NCBI GenBank assembly: GCA_028554645.1
Contig: JAQOOI010000020.1
Span: 233,501-297,500 of the forward strand
Source: Omphalotus guepiniiformis
Lineage: Eukaryota > Basidiomycota > Agaricomycetes > Agaricales > Omphalotaceae
Reading direction: 5' to 3'
Length of the DNA: 64,000 nucleotides
The notes under the pieces are model-generated. The model saw nothing but the letters and a program-made list of their open reading frames with translations, did not search any database and had not been told where the DNA came from. How positions within the stretch are numbered: position 1 is the stretch's first letter; every line of letters begins with the position of its first letter. The translations under genes and the position numbers were made by a program. Positions 1 to 11,227 of the stretch are shown piece after piece.

Positions 1-330
1 AACCTGCCTCACCCGAAAGTACCGGAGATCATCTCAACAGACAATCCCTACGATGAGCTCCAGTGAGAAAACCTTTCAGTGGATTCACCCCAGAAGAATA
101 CTGGCAGAGAAGGTACTACGTACATCCGTAATCCCCCTATATTTCCTTCTACTGAGGCGGAACTGTCCATTGGTGTGAATCCCCGACATTCCGTCCGTCC
201 ATCATCCCACTTTTCACAAGCAATATGGCATGCGATCGGAAAAGAAACGAGTAATGTCCGAGTAGAGGTTCAACTCACTTGTATCGATTCATAATCTGCG
301 TGATTCCGAGATGAACATCACCGCCGAGTC

Positions 331-429
331 GAACCCATGAACCAACATAAACTCACCCTGAAGTCGAAGAGGTACTTCAAGAACCCATTAACAACATAAG
401 CTCTCCCTGAAGTCGAAGAGGTACTTCAA
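331..429. repeat. Tandem duplication of a ~50-bp unit
   Basis: Two adjacent copies of a roughly 50-bp unit both begin with gaacccat and both end with gaagtcgaagaggtacttcaa. The first copy spans about 331-380 and the second about 381-429, with a few substitutions and a 1-base length difference. The surrounding sequence is noncoding as far as can be seen. Confidence 0.85.
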
Positions 430-3400
430 GAAGTGGATATCACGCGCTAGCTTCGGGCGTCAGGGACTCGCAAACCACTGTGAATGGTGCGATTCACCAA
501 AACTGAGCTAATTTTATCCCATAATTGCACCTCGACAAAGTTTTTCTAGCCTTATCTTGTCCATTCGAGCTGCCAGTAAGGCTCACTGGCATTGAGTTAG
601 TTTTTGCTTGAACTGAAGAATTGAAGCGAATGGTTTGATCAGAATCTCACTGGTACGCAAGCCTCAAGGATGAGCATTACTCCTAGGCGGATTTTGTCAG
701 TTCAGAAGAAGTCCAAAGAAACGTCATCGAATGAGAAAGTTATACCTCAGGTGTATATGTCAGCCGCTCCAACTGCGCGACTATTGCATATATTATTTGA
801 ATGAATTGTGATACAAAGCACTTACACGCACCGATACTTATCAGCACGTAAGGGTATTTTAGCGACCTTCAAGCCGCGAATTAGTAAGTATCTAAAAGCG
901 GGAGCTCAGGAAAGTCCAGCTTACGGTACACTAGAGAAAGACTGACAAGTACGTCCGCAGTACATCGGTACTTTTACATTGAAATATCGTTGGAAGACTA
1001 ACACCGTAGAAGAGAAAAACTGTCAAAATTCAGCTCGGCGCCATCTTACAGAGGAGAGTCCTCACCTTTTCTTAGCTATCTCTCCTGACGGTGCTTTTGT
1101 GCTTCCGAAGGTAACACGCTCGGCGCTTAGAAGCCGGAAATGTGCAAACCAGGTTGATCTCAGGGGTAAGGGTTGAATGAATAAGACTTTAGCTGTTGTG
1201 GATGTGTTAGTAAATATTCGTGCTGCCTGCTAGATAAGATGAGATTTCTAGCTTTGGACCGTTTGGATCGGGGGTACACCATTTTTCATGTCGAGGCTAC
1301 CATTCTCATAGCACTTCATGCTATAGAACTTTTTGAACCAAAGTACAAGACTCGAAAGCAATCGGAAGGAGAGAACCAACTCCGAGCATCGTTACGATTC
1401 GAGACTATGCTCGAAAGGAGTTAATGAAAGTAGAAGCCCAAGCTTCGACTATCAGAACCCGATCTAGACAGCCTTCGAGAGACGCGCGCGAAAATAGCAA
1501 CACCGCCCACTCGACGCCCTCGATAAAAGATTAACCAAAAAAAAGACACCAGTGGGATGTGAACACCAATTGAAATGATCATTGATACCACCGATATCAC
1601 TGCCGATACACAAATCCGCGCAAACCACGCACCGGGGTCGAGAAAGTATAGGAGAAGCTGAATAATCCGCAGATGGCAGTACGTATGTAAATTCTTTAGT
1701 AGCACTTGAATCTGCCCCTAGGAGATGATTATCAAAAAAAAAACACTCACCGTCGAAACCTATACAATACACCTAGAGCGCTCTATTCTCAGCGTTTTGG
1801 GGTCAAGTCGTTCCCCTCAAGAGGAGAAGGCTAGTACGCAGGCTTGAATCTCTTCTCACTTGCGTTGACCGTGCATCAAGGGTGTTCCAGTTGCATCAGA
1901 TGTCAGAAAGCTTGTACGTAGATCGATTTCACCACACGAATGCATACGAGTTCGCCGTTGGTGTAAAAGGTCTCGAAACATGGGCCCGTATAAATCCTCG
2001 GAAATCAAGATTAGAGTCACAGTGCAAATGCGAACCCTGTATGCGTCCATATGATCCCTAGACAAGAAAAGAGCGATTGTAAGTACGTACCATCGGCGAG
2101 GAGTGTCTGGTTCTGGGTCAAGAACCATCCGATTGTGTGCACTATCAGCCAAATGTCGAATAAATCATATAGAAAAAATGTTACATACATAGTCAGCGGA
2201 ACGATCCGGAAGAGAAAAAGAAAGAGGAGAAGAAAAGACAAAGGCCCAAAAGTCTCGAGCCTCCCCGAACCCACGAAGCCAAAGCCATGATACGCGATGG
2301 TCGCACCTTATTCGAAGCACGATTCTTACTGCATTATTGCCAAAAGGAACCACGAAATTTCAAAGAAAGAAAAAACAAGGACGGGGGGCCGAAGAAAGGA
2401 TGTACAACAACTCATCTGTATAGATATCGTCTGCTTGGTCGAAAGGTCTGGGCCACCAGTATGCGTACAAAGACGAACAGGCCAGGAGACTGCCAGGAGG
2501 CCAAGTAACAGGAGCGTCAACTCGGCCGACGCGTCCTATCGCAGAATCCAATTATTTCGTTTTATGAGAAACATAGTGCTTCGAAATTTGGTGCCTGGGT
2601 TGAATAGGAATGTTGTATCCATCACTGAGGACCATTATTACATGAGACTGCGGAAAACATCGATTAGAAACCAATACACGAGCGCAAAATGACTGAACTG
2701 CGCGTAACGCGGATGCAAACCCAGGTGACTAGAAGCTACCCTCTTTTTTGCATCGATATACATACCACGAAATACGTAACAAAACATATCGCTAAATCGA
2801 AAACATGGAGGGGATCCAGGGCACTACAGAGAAAAGAAAATGAGGGGGATACCAAGGGAAAAATTTGGTCTGGGTCACGCACCTCTTGACACTGCAGTAT
2901 AAAATATATCGGAAGCAGTAAAATCGACCAATCAGTAAGTCACACTCCCGAGCCCGAGGCCGACATTCCTCCCGCCCCTCGCTCAACTCGAAGCTCCCAA
3001 TCACGAACCGACATTAAATCTTATCAAGCAAGTTATAATTGGCAACAAAAACGCCACTCACGCCGCCTACTGCTCATTGGTCGGGCTTATCAACGCTTGG
3101 TAGGGCCGTTTATGTTGAATGCTCATAGGTATGCATCACCGGCGGCATGGATCTGCATCCTGCGAATAAGCGAGATTTGAAAATCAGCTTTGGAGCTCAT
3201 GAATACATAGGAATGGAAGAGTACAAAACGGGATGTATGCTGGGTAGATCTTGAAATCATCATGATGGGGAACAAAAGAGATTGGCGCCGCCACAAATGG
3301 TACGCCACTCACCAACACTCACCGCCGTATGTGTATTTCCAATATTCTCTCTCCCCCTGCAGGCTGCAAGGCAAGGTTGACGTTTAAAGACCGGGTCGAG

Positions 3401-3984
3401 ATCAAGATTCAGAGACCGCGCCGTTCGTACGATGGGAAGTGCAGATACATACACAAGTTATAACATGCATATATCCAGACCTAGACCATCGAGTCTCGAG
3501 ATACGCAGTAATTGGGTATTGATATATTGAGTGCGCATGTATCTTCGGATCGTGCGAGCGGCTTTTCTTCCCTTCATGCATATTGAAAGCACGGTCGTAT
3601 TCAGAGTTCCTGTCGGACTTCGTCCGAGTCCAAAAATATTGAATACTTTTGCCGGATATTTTCAGTCGTCTACTTGTAGCGACGCGAAAAATAAAAACGT
3701 TCGCGGAACGCGAGATGTATCCGAGTTTCTAGTGCACCATCTACATTCGACCCTGAGGCCTGAAATATGAGTGTGTGCTCGTAGAAGTCGATGATGAAGC
3801 CAGTAATATGTCACGATGTCACAGAATTCCTCAGGATGTCGGCACCATACTCGGCAGTATTGCGGCATACCTGCCGTTGTGCTCTGCCGACCGGCAACAT
3901 CTCACTCGAGGGCTTGAAGTCTGAAGCCAGGCCTGCATCCAGTCTCTTGTAAGTATTGTCATAAGCATATCTTCTGTGAGTAAC

Positions 3985-4914
3985 AGTGCCCCTGCTGCGC
4001 TGTGTAGATTGGACTCTAGGTTTTCTTGTAACTTGTTTGACCCTTACCGATAAAATCGTGCCAAATATCGGCTCATGCCAGGTGCGTACAGGTGCGTACA
4101 TAGGTATGTGATTCAGGTCCTCGGATCGTGAGGATAACTTAGTACATAACTTCAATGCCAAGTCTTTAAAAAAAACTTGAGGTGACTCATGGTAAGTATA
4201 CTTGGACACCTCCGACGCGATGATCCGGTCCTGCTAATTATCCGTACTGTAAATGTGTTCATTTTCCCTCGGGCTCAATTATATAACTCCAGTTCGACCT
4301 TGTCTCCTTTCAAGACTCCGTCTAAGGAATGGGACTAAACCAGACCTTACAGATTGTCTAGATTTCTGATAGTTCAAACGAAATCAACACATCGTTATCT
4401 TCCTGTACGCGCGATGTTGCGGGATGAGAATGAGAAAAGAGTCAAGGAACAGATTTCTTGCTTATCGTATACCTGTGTCCAAAGTGCCCCTGCTGCGCTG
4501 TGCGGGCTCAGAAGGTTTCTCGTTTGACCCTTACCGATGAACTCCTGATCCAAGTTGAATGTCGACTCATGACTGCGTAGGTATGTATTGATTCAGGTCC
4601 TTCCGCTCGTGAGGACAAACAACCTCGATACGTACCACGTCTGAAGAACTTGAACTGACTCAATCAAGTAAACTTGAAAACCCCCGATGATGAGATTCCG
4701 TTGATTGTCCGTAAGATTTTCCCTCAGGCTCCAGGCTGATTGTGTCTCCTATGAATCTGTCTAGTCTAGTAATCATGGGACTAAACCAGGCCCGCTGTAA
4801 GTATATCCCAGTGATTGTCTAGATATCAGACAATTCAGATGAATACAATACATACCATGTATCGTTTTCTTCCAGGGCGCGCGATTGCAGGATAAGAACG
4901 AAAAAAATGAACAG
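3985..4914. repeat. Diverged direct tandem duplication, ~450 bp per copy
   Basis: Copy A (about 3985-4452) and copy B (about 4483-4914) are collinear. Both begin with agtgcccctgctgcgctgtg. Both then share blocks such as gtttgacccttaccgat, ggtatgt...gattcaggtcct, ggactaaaccag and gattgtctagat, and both end near a GAACAG motif after a gcgcgcgat-type block. Substitutions and indels are many, so the event is old. Neither copy carries an open frame preserved in the other, so this looks like duplicated noncoding DNA or a very decayed element. Confidence 0.8.
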
Positions 4915-6320
4915 GTTTAATCCCTCCGCCACCGCAGAATAGTTCTCTGCGTACGTAGAATCGATTCGCACAGTCGTACCAGACCATTGTACCAGACCAT
5001 TCAGTCATTAAACAGAAGTCACAAGAACATTCGGACTGTCATTTGAAAGGAAGTTAGTTTTCACGACAAACGATGTCAAACTCAAACCCCGAGTCCCTGA
5101 TATACAGTACAGAGTCCAGCTCCTACAAGTTCGGCCAATGTTGAGGTTACTTACAGCTTCTTCGGCGGTCCTGGATTATGAGGAACCAACTTATTCTAAT
5201 CAATTATCCATGTTTTCCCAGAACTTGCCGGTTCCGAAGGTCCGTGAAGGCTCAGAGACACTTAGTAAGACGAGCAAAAGTCTATGTCAGAAGTTTCATC
5301 ATACAGAGTTAACGTTCTTGGAGATTGATTGTTGGGCGCCTTGCAGCTGTGCCCTTGCAGTGCCTCGCCCTTGACGGGAGTGAAGTGGGTGGGGACAGTA
5401 GGTGATTGCGGAGGTAGATGTATGGTGAGAGTAGTGAAATGAAGAGCGAGAATGAAAGAAGTGAAGGGGCGAGTTTAACTTTGAGACCAGTATTCGATGC
5501 TGATGCAGGATGGTGGAAGGTTTACACAAGGCCCATCTGTCAGCCTTTTCCCACGATTTACTTGTTTTCTTCCTTGGCTCGACGACGTGTCGGTGTCGAC
5601 GTTGTTGAGTACGATACCTCTGTTGCTTCACGACTCACAAATCAGATATCTCGAAGTGCATGATATCATTCTGCTTTTACTACGGTCGGGATAAACCGAC
5701 CAAGGCGCCAAACAACAAGAACAAAAAGACCGCAACGCGTGCGTGGTGTGACTGTACGGAGTCCTTATGCCCTTTTCAGAGGACCGTAAATATCGAGGGG
5801 TCTGTCTTTCAAGCGTGAAACTGTAGCTGGTCCTAATTGTTGGTCCCGTTCCACCGTAGATGTCGGCGCGTGACACTGAATGATCATCTATCGTGTCGTC
5901 CGTGTCGATCTTCGTCAAGTCTTTCTCAACTCGATTTCTTCCGTCTGCTTATCTCCTACTCGCCCGGTATGCACTGCAAAAAAGGAATAGCCGAGAACTT
6001 GCAACTTTACTGCCGCCTCAAATTAGATGTACTGGTTTTGTTAAGTCTACATCTGGTCCCGACTACTTCACTTCGGTAGAGGAGGTTGCGGAATCGGCGT
6101 ACTTCATTGGTCCCGGTCTTGAAACTTGTCGGTGGCTCATTAGCGGAAGCAGGGTGCATCTTGTGGCATGTCATCTAGTAAGCTAAGAACGGCAGTTGAG
6201 GTAAACAAGAAGGCCTGTTCCTGATAATTGATGCCGGAAGTAAGCGTTAGTACATACATCATGCTCGCTGGCATTGACTTAGTTTCTCACCCACAGCCAG
6301 AAGAATGAAAATTTGATTCC

Positions 6321-6430
6321 CCGAGTCGAGGCTTCACACCATCAGGAACATCGAAACAGAAAAGTGTATATTGAATAATATACAAAAAGGTCGAATATGA
6401 GCTTGTTGATGCACCACCCCCGTCAAGAGG
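6321..6430 (+). promoter_or_regulatory. Conserved promoter/5' leader of KRE6-like copy A
   Basis: The roughly 110 bases before the ATG share ordered blocks with the segment upstream of copy B: cgagtcgagg, aacatcgaaacagaaaa, an AT-rich tata segment, acaaaaaggtcgaa, and ccacccccgtcaagag ending just before the start codon. Intervening bases have diverged more, which suggests these blocks are constrained core-promoter or leader elements. No factor can be assigned from sequence alone. Confidence 0.5.
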
Positions 6431-8935
6431 ATGTCCTCATCTCAACCCAAGTCGACTGAACATGTTGCTGATGATGGCGCCTCTGCCTCCTTTGCGGAAT
6501 CATCAACCTCCGTATCCCCACGAGGTGTAATCTTCCCCAGCCACCCTGTATATACTCTCGTTGAGCACTACCAGTCCCCAATGCCCCAGACTCCTCTCAC
6601 TCCCAGCACTCCCCCCGTCAACAGTGCCGAGAACGCCGGAATCCACTACCCATTACCGGACGTCTTAGGAGGAGGCGGCCCGTTCTCTAGTCGTCCTACG
6701 ACTGCCGATTCTCCCAACTACAACTCAGTTCCGCCCACACGCAGCGCTGTCAACTCCGTCACCGGAAGTCTCGCCGAGCTTCCCCGCGTGTCGTCGTCGG
6801 TCAGTCACTTCTCCAGTCGTCCAACCACCGCCGACTCTCCCATCTCCAGTTCTGTCCGTATGTCGACTGGCGGGAGAATGAGAGAAGCGTTTACTTCGCC
6901 TCCCTCGCGTCCGCTCACGATATACTCTTCGCCGTCTGCGAATATGCTCAAGTCAAAGCGCGGGAGACCCAAGTCTACTATGCTTATACCTGACGAGGAC
7001 GGGAAGAACCCTATAGAGAAACCCTGGCTCTCGAAACGTGACCCCTATGCACGCATTGCCTATACGTTGACCTATGCGATGATGTTCCTCGGTGTCGTTG
7101 CTAGTGCGCTCAAATGCTTCTTTGATTATCGGAACGTGCAGTTGATCGACCCTAAGAACCTCTGTCTTGTCCTTGACGAGGAGTTCGATTCCGATCAAGG
7201 CGTCTTCGGGGACAACGGCACGTTCTTTAGGGAGGTCGATATGAGTGGGTTTGGGAATGGGGAGTTTGAGATGACGACGGATTCGACGAACAATTCGTTC
7301 GTGGCAAATGGGCATTTGTATATCATGCCTACGCTCACGAGTGATTCGGTGCCTATGAGTGCGATTCTGGACGGGCACGTGTATAATATCTCTGATTGCA
7401 CGTTCAATATCACCCAGGGAGAGTCGTATACCGATTCGGAGAGTTCTGAACAAAGTTCGTTCTCTACTGCATTTATCTTTTGTGATTCTTTCATTGACCC
7501 GCTCTATCGTAGACCCTACAGGATCGAGTAGCTCTGTGATAGGTGCTGACACGCCCTTTGACGCAGAAGCGTACTATAAAGCATGCTCAGCTGTCTCGAA
7601 CGCTACTACCGGTACTATCATCAATCCCGTGCAGAGCGCCCGACTGAGCACACGAAGGAGCGCAAGTATCAAGTACGGAAGGGTGGATGTCCGAGCGAAG
7701 ATTCCTACCGGGTGAGTATGACTCTGAAGTGACATCTTGAACGGAACATTTTGCTGATGAGTTTTCTTTTCCCCTTTCACAGTGACTGGGTAAGCATTTA
7801 CCTGCGTACATGGTCCAAAAACAGTTTCTCCACGCATATATGCGGTCTTTTTCTCTTAGATGTGGCCTGCAATATGGATGTTACCCGTAGACGACACTTA
7901 CGGATCTTGGCCTTTAAGTGGTAAGGTTCCCTTCCACCTGTCCCCCTTGTCATTTTAACTCATGGGTACCGCTTCCCCCTATACAGGTGAAATCGACATA
8001 ATGGAAGCCCGGGGTAACGGTCCTTCCTACCCAAAACAAGGCTCGGACTACGTCCGAGGATCCCTTAACTGGGGTCCTCTCTCCTGGCTCAATGCCGTGT
8101 CGAAGACGTACGGGTGGTGGAAGATGAAGAGGGGGAGTTATGATCAAGGATTTCATACGTATTCTTTGGAGTGGACGGAGGATTTCATCCGTATGTGTTT
8201 TTATTTTGGATGTTCGAAGAGGAGCTGATTGACATCCTTCTTTCTTTCCTTCGTTTCGATAATCACCCAACTTCGATACAAAACACCATTACTCAACAAC
8301 ATGACACACTTCCTCCTCCCGCGCACCGCACCCGCAGCCGTATCTACGTCGACACCCGCCTCCACCATCTCCTCGAGCTTCGCATGAATCACGAGTCGTT
8401 TTGGCAACGAGGTGACTTTCCCAGTGTCGTGCAGAATGGTTCGCAGTCTATTGTACTTCAGAATCCGTGGGTGAACGGTACGAATGCAGCACCGTTTGAT
8501 GAACGTGAGTTTGGCTTGTTTCCGTCTCGTTTCATGACATGCGTTGACGTTTGGAATTTGCGGAATAAGGGTTCTATCTTATTATGAATGTCGCTGTTGG
8601 AGGTACTAATGGGTGGTTCCCTGATGGGAGCGGCGGGAAACCTTGGTTGGATGGGTCGCTGAGTGAGTCCTTTTCTGCTTCTCCGAGGAGTTCTCGTTCT
8701 CGTTGAATTGTGAGCGGCTGGCTGACCTATGTTTGGGACTTGTGTGTGTAGCTGCTATGAAAGACTTTTTGCTCGCACAGGATCAGTGGTATCCTACCTG
8801 GCCGCAGGATTTAGAGCAGAGGGCTTTCGTTATGTGAGTTGTTGTTTTTACTCGGGCTGATTGGTCGTGAATGCTGACCGGAACTTTTCAAACAGTGATT
8901 CCGTTAAGATGTGGCAGCTATGCTCTGCACAATAG
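6431..8935 (+). CDS. SKN1/KRE6-type beta-glucan synthesis protein (GH16), copy A
   Basis: Members of the SKN1/KRE6 family (Pfam PF03935, GH16-related) are type II membrane proteins needed for cell-wall beta-1,6-glucan. The N-terminal ~180 residues are Ser/Pro/Thr-rich and cytosolic in type. A basic stretch (KSKRGRPK) then precedes one membrane segment at about residues 215-235, then the luminal GH16 domain. The GH16 acid/base signature reads GEIDIMEARGN; other family blocks are DWMWPAIWMLP, NVAVGGTNGWFPDGSGG and QDQWYPTWPQDL. The protein ends in DSVKMWQLCSAQ. About nine exons join in frame, including a 7-nt exon (7783-7789, TGACTGG). At 8190 the donor used in copy B would shift frame here because of two extra bases; a GT four bases downstream restores it, adding two residues. 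The ATG at 6431 matches copy B. It faces copy B tail to tail. Confidence 0.88.
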
Positions 8936-9682
8936 ATACACAGGCTTACTGTTACCTGTAAGCACGCTTGCTTTAGCGCTCAATTCGGGGTTCGAGACCG
9001 ACGGAGACCGCGTTGTTTCGGCTTTCGGCCTGTGCGACTTACCATGTCGGTTAATATGATTCTGACCTCCTCACTGTTCTTGTACACGTACATACAAACA
9101 CTACGCACTGCTACCTTTTACTTGCTTTCGTCTTTGGACGCAAGGAAAACGTTACATATTCACATATCAGTTTACTTATATCAGTATTCTCCCCCTACTA
9201 TCGTAAATTCATACAGTACATAACGCTGTTTTCTTCCGAATCCTTGTACCCCTCTAGTATTATGGACAAACATGATAGACTTGCTTGCCTTCAGTTATTG
9301 CTAAGTGCATATTGCCGTGTACGGCGCGGCGCGGTATGGCTGTCGGCTGTCGGGGTACACATATGGGCTTCACGACAATTTTAGTTTGCCCGAAGCAAAG
9401 GTGATTTGCCAAGGACTCGGAGACTGGAGTATCACGGGCGCGCGGCGAGTTCATTGGATGAAGCGCTGGATTGATCATTCTACACCTTTGTACACTCGAC
9501 GCTTGCACGCTTGGGCGGATCTGCGAGATTCATTATAAAGGAACCTCAATTTCTACAATGTGCTTCAGGCTGGCCCTCCCATTTTGCTGTTCAAGTTACC
9601 GGTAACCGTACAGTCGACGTCCTCCTCAACGCTCAAGCTCAGCTTCACGAATCAATTGCATTCTCTTGTCTCTCTGAACAAC

Positions 9683-10564
9683 ATGCTATTCGCTACTACT
9701 AGTTCATTCGTCACGCTCGCAACGGTGTTCATCACGTCTTCACTCTTCCAGACGGCTCATGCATTACCTGTAAGTGGGTTCCTAATCTGCCTCTGTTACC
9801 TGCGATACTCAACTATAAGTTTTATTCAGACCAACCTTACCCAACGAGCTGCTGGGCCTTCACAAAAACTAGAACCGCTTGGATTCTTTGGCACACATCC
9901 CGGCAAGCAGTATCATGACACGCAGGATCTTGGGAGATTATCAACAGTCGGTGACTCTTCGCCCCCTTATCTTGATGGGCTTCGGATTGCAGAATCGTTG
10001 GATAGGTGCGATTTGCATGTTTATTTTGTATACGCGCTTTTTTAACAATGAGGATTCCAGCACCGTCCAATACACACGACTGTCTGTCCAAAAAGCCGGA
10101 CTCCAGGCGGAGAAAGCGCAGATTTGCCTAGTCTACGCAGACAAGACAGAATGGCGTGCACTCAACAAGGTGAGTCATTTATTCTCCACTGTGTCTTTCC
10201 GCTTACACTATTGCTTCAATAGGTCTGGGTAGAATCCGCAACACAGTCCAGTGGGCAAACAGTGCGCTCCCGGGCTTCCGCAGTGGCCTCTAAAGGAGTC
10301 AGTGCACCTATAAAGATCGGTAAAATAGGTCCACTTTCGGGTAACGAGATGTTTTTCCCGAGAGGTTCATCCGACAGAAAACTCAAATGGAAGTGTTTTG
10401 ACTTCGCCACAATTGCATCAGATCCACGGTTGAAGCAGAACGTGAATCAATGTAGCGTCAACTATGTAAAGATGGCTTCGACGTGGAATGTTCAGAACCT
10501 ACCGCTTCGGTACCGGCTACCGAAGTTGACGTCGTCGGACACGAAATGCATATATTTGATGTAA
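9683..10564 (+). CDS. Predicted small secreted protein, family unknown
   Basis: A four-exon model gives a protein of about 230 residues. The first ~28 residues are a typical signal peptide: a short N-terminus, a hydrophobic core and an AHALP end where cleavage is likely. Introns at about 9774-9830, 10008-10060 and 10171-10221 have GT-AG borders and keep frame. The mature part has no domain I recognise. It contains four cysteines, with segments ending WKCFDFATI and NVNQCSVNYVKM in the C-terminal third. It lies in the spacer of the inverted KRE6-like duplication, on the copy A strand, and has no second copy. A secreted cell-surface or effector-like protein is possible but is inference from the signal peptide only. 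Confidence 0.6.
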
Positions 10565-10846
10565 CCTAGAATGTCTTGTCTTTTCAATGCAAATCCGTGT
10601 TACATTGTCTAGAGTTAGTATTGCCCTGTCACTCGCCCTGAAGTTACGTTTTCCATTGGAAAGGAAGAACCGGAGAAGTCAGAAATTGCTTCGTAGAAAT
10701 AATGAGAAAGTTTGGAGAGAATTGGATAGCTGTTATACGATGTGAGCGAAGTCCGAGTTATATTCTCGAGAGACTCAGAGAGAGACTTGATGCATGATGC
10801 ATGATGAGTCACCGTGCGAAAAGTGACCTAAGCGCATCCGGGGTCA

Positions 10847-10890
10847 AGTTGTTGCGGCTGGCGCATCCGCTAGCGCTAGCCGCAACAACT
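10847..10890. repeat. 44-nt imperfect palindrome (hairpin)
   Basis: The two ends are perfect 13-nt inverted repeats (agttgttgcggct and its complement). After one mismatch the pairing continues for several more bases toward the centre. It lies in the spacer between the convergent KRE6-like genes, about 280 bp after the secreted-protein stop. It could be a terminator-like RNA hairpin, a factor-binding site or a relic of the inversion event; the sequence does not decide. Confidence 0.75.
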
Positions 10891-11227
10891 CTAACTATGC
10901 AGTATCAGGACTACAACAGAAACAATCCCGCCACTTACTCCGTTAAGAGTGGTCTTGGCAGCTAGAACAAAATCTCCAAGAGCCCATACGATCTCGGTTC
11001 CGCAATTACCATCGACAATATCGCATCCCCTCCAAGCACCACCTGGACAGATGTCAAAACCAAATGAAATTCCAAAATACAGAGTTAAAGCATGAGCGTG
11101 TACATAGTATTAATGCTCTCTTCATACCCTGTCATGTCCTCGCACCTTCGCCGTCACCGTAACAGTCGTCTTCAACAAGCTCAGAGGAAGTATGCCGGTT
11201 AACGGTTACAGATGTCTGTCTATGCGG

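Larger units (their letters stand above)
1..5934. other. Gene-poor region with degenerate repeats
   Basis: No convincing gene was found here. Open frames on both strands are short (up to about 130 codons), show no recognisable domain, and do not link through plausible GT-AG junctions. The region contains at least two tandem duplications, annotated separately. I saw no transposase, reverse transcriptase or clear long terminal repeat. It is best described as decayed intergenic DNA beside the inverted KRE6 duplication. A fast-evolving small gene or ncRNA cannot be excluded. Confidence 0.5.
5935..8935 (+). repeat. Left arm of inverted duplication (KRE6-like copy A plus promoter)
   Basis: This arm pairs in reverse orientation with about 11228-14165. 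Similarity covers the whole coding region with shared intron positions, and extends about 490 bp upstream of the ATG. Shared upstream blocks include ctactcgcccggt...gcactgcaaa, actgccgc, and attggtcccgg...cttgtcggtgg. Similarity stops near each stop codon. The outer boundary is approximate, judged by eye. Confidence 0.8.

Noticed and set aside
6953..7552. 199-codon open frame on the minus strand opposite the KRE6-like copy A
   Set aside because: It is antisense to the conserved exon and its residues mirror that exon. A similar antisense frame appears opposite copy B, as expected from codon bias in the sense gene.
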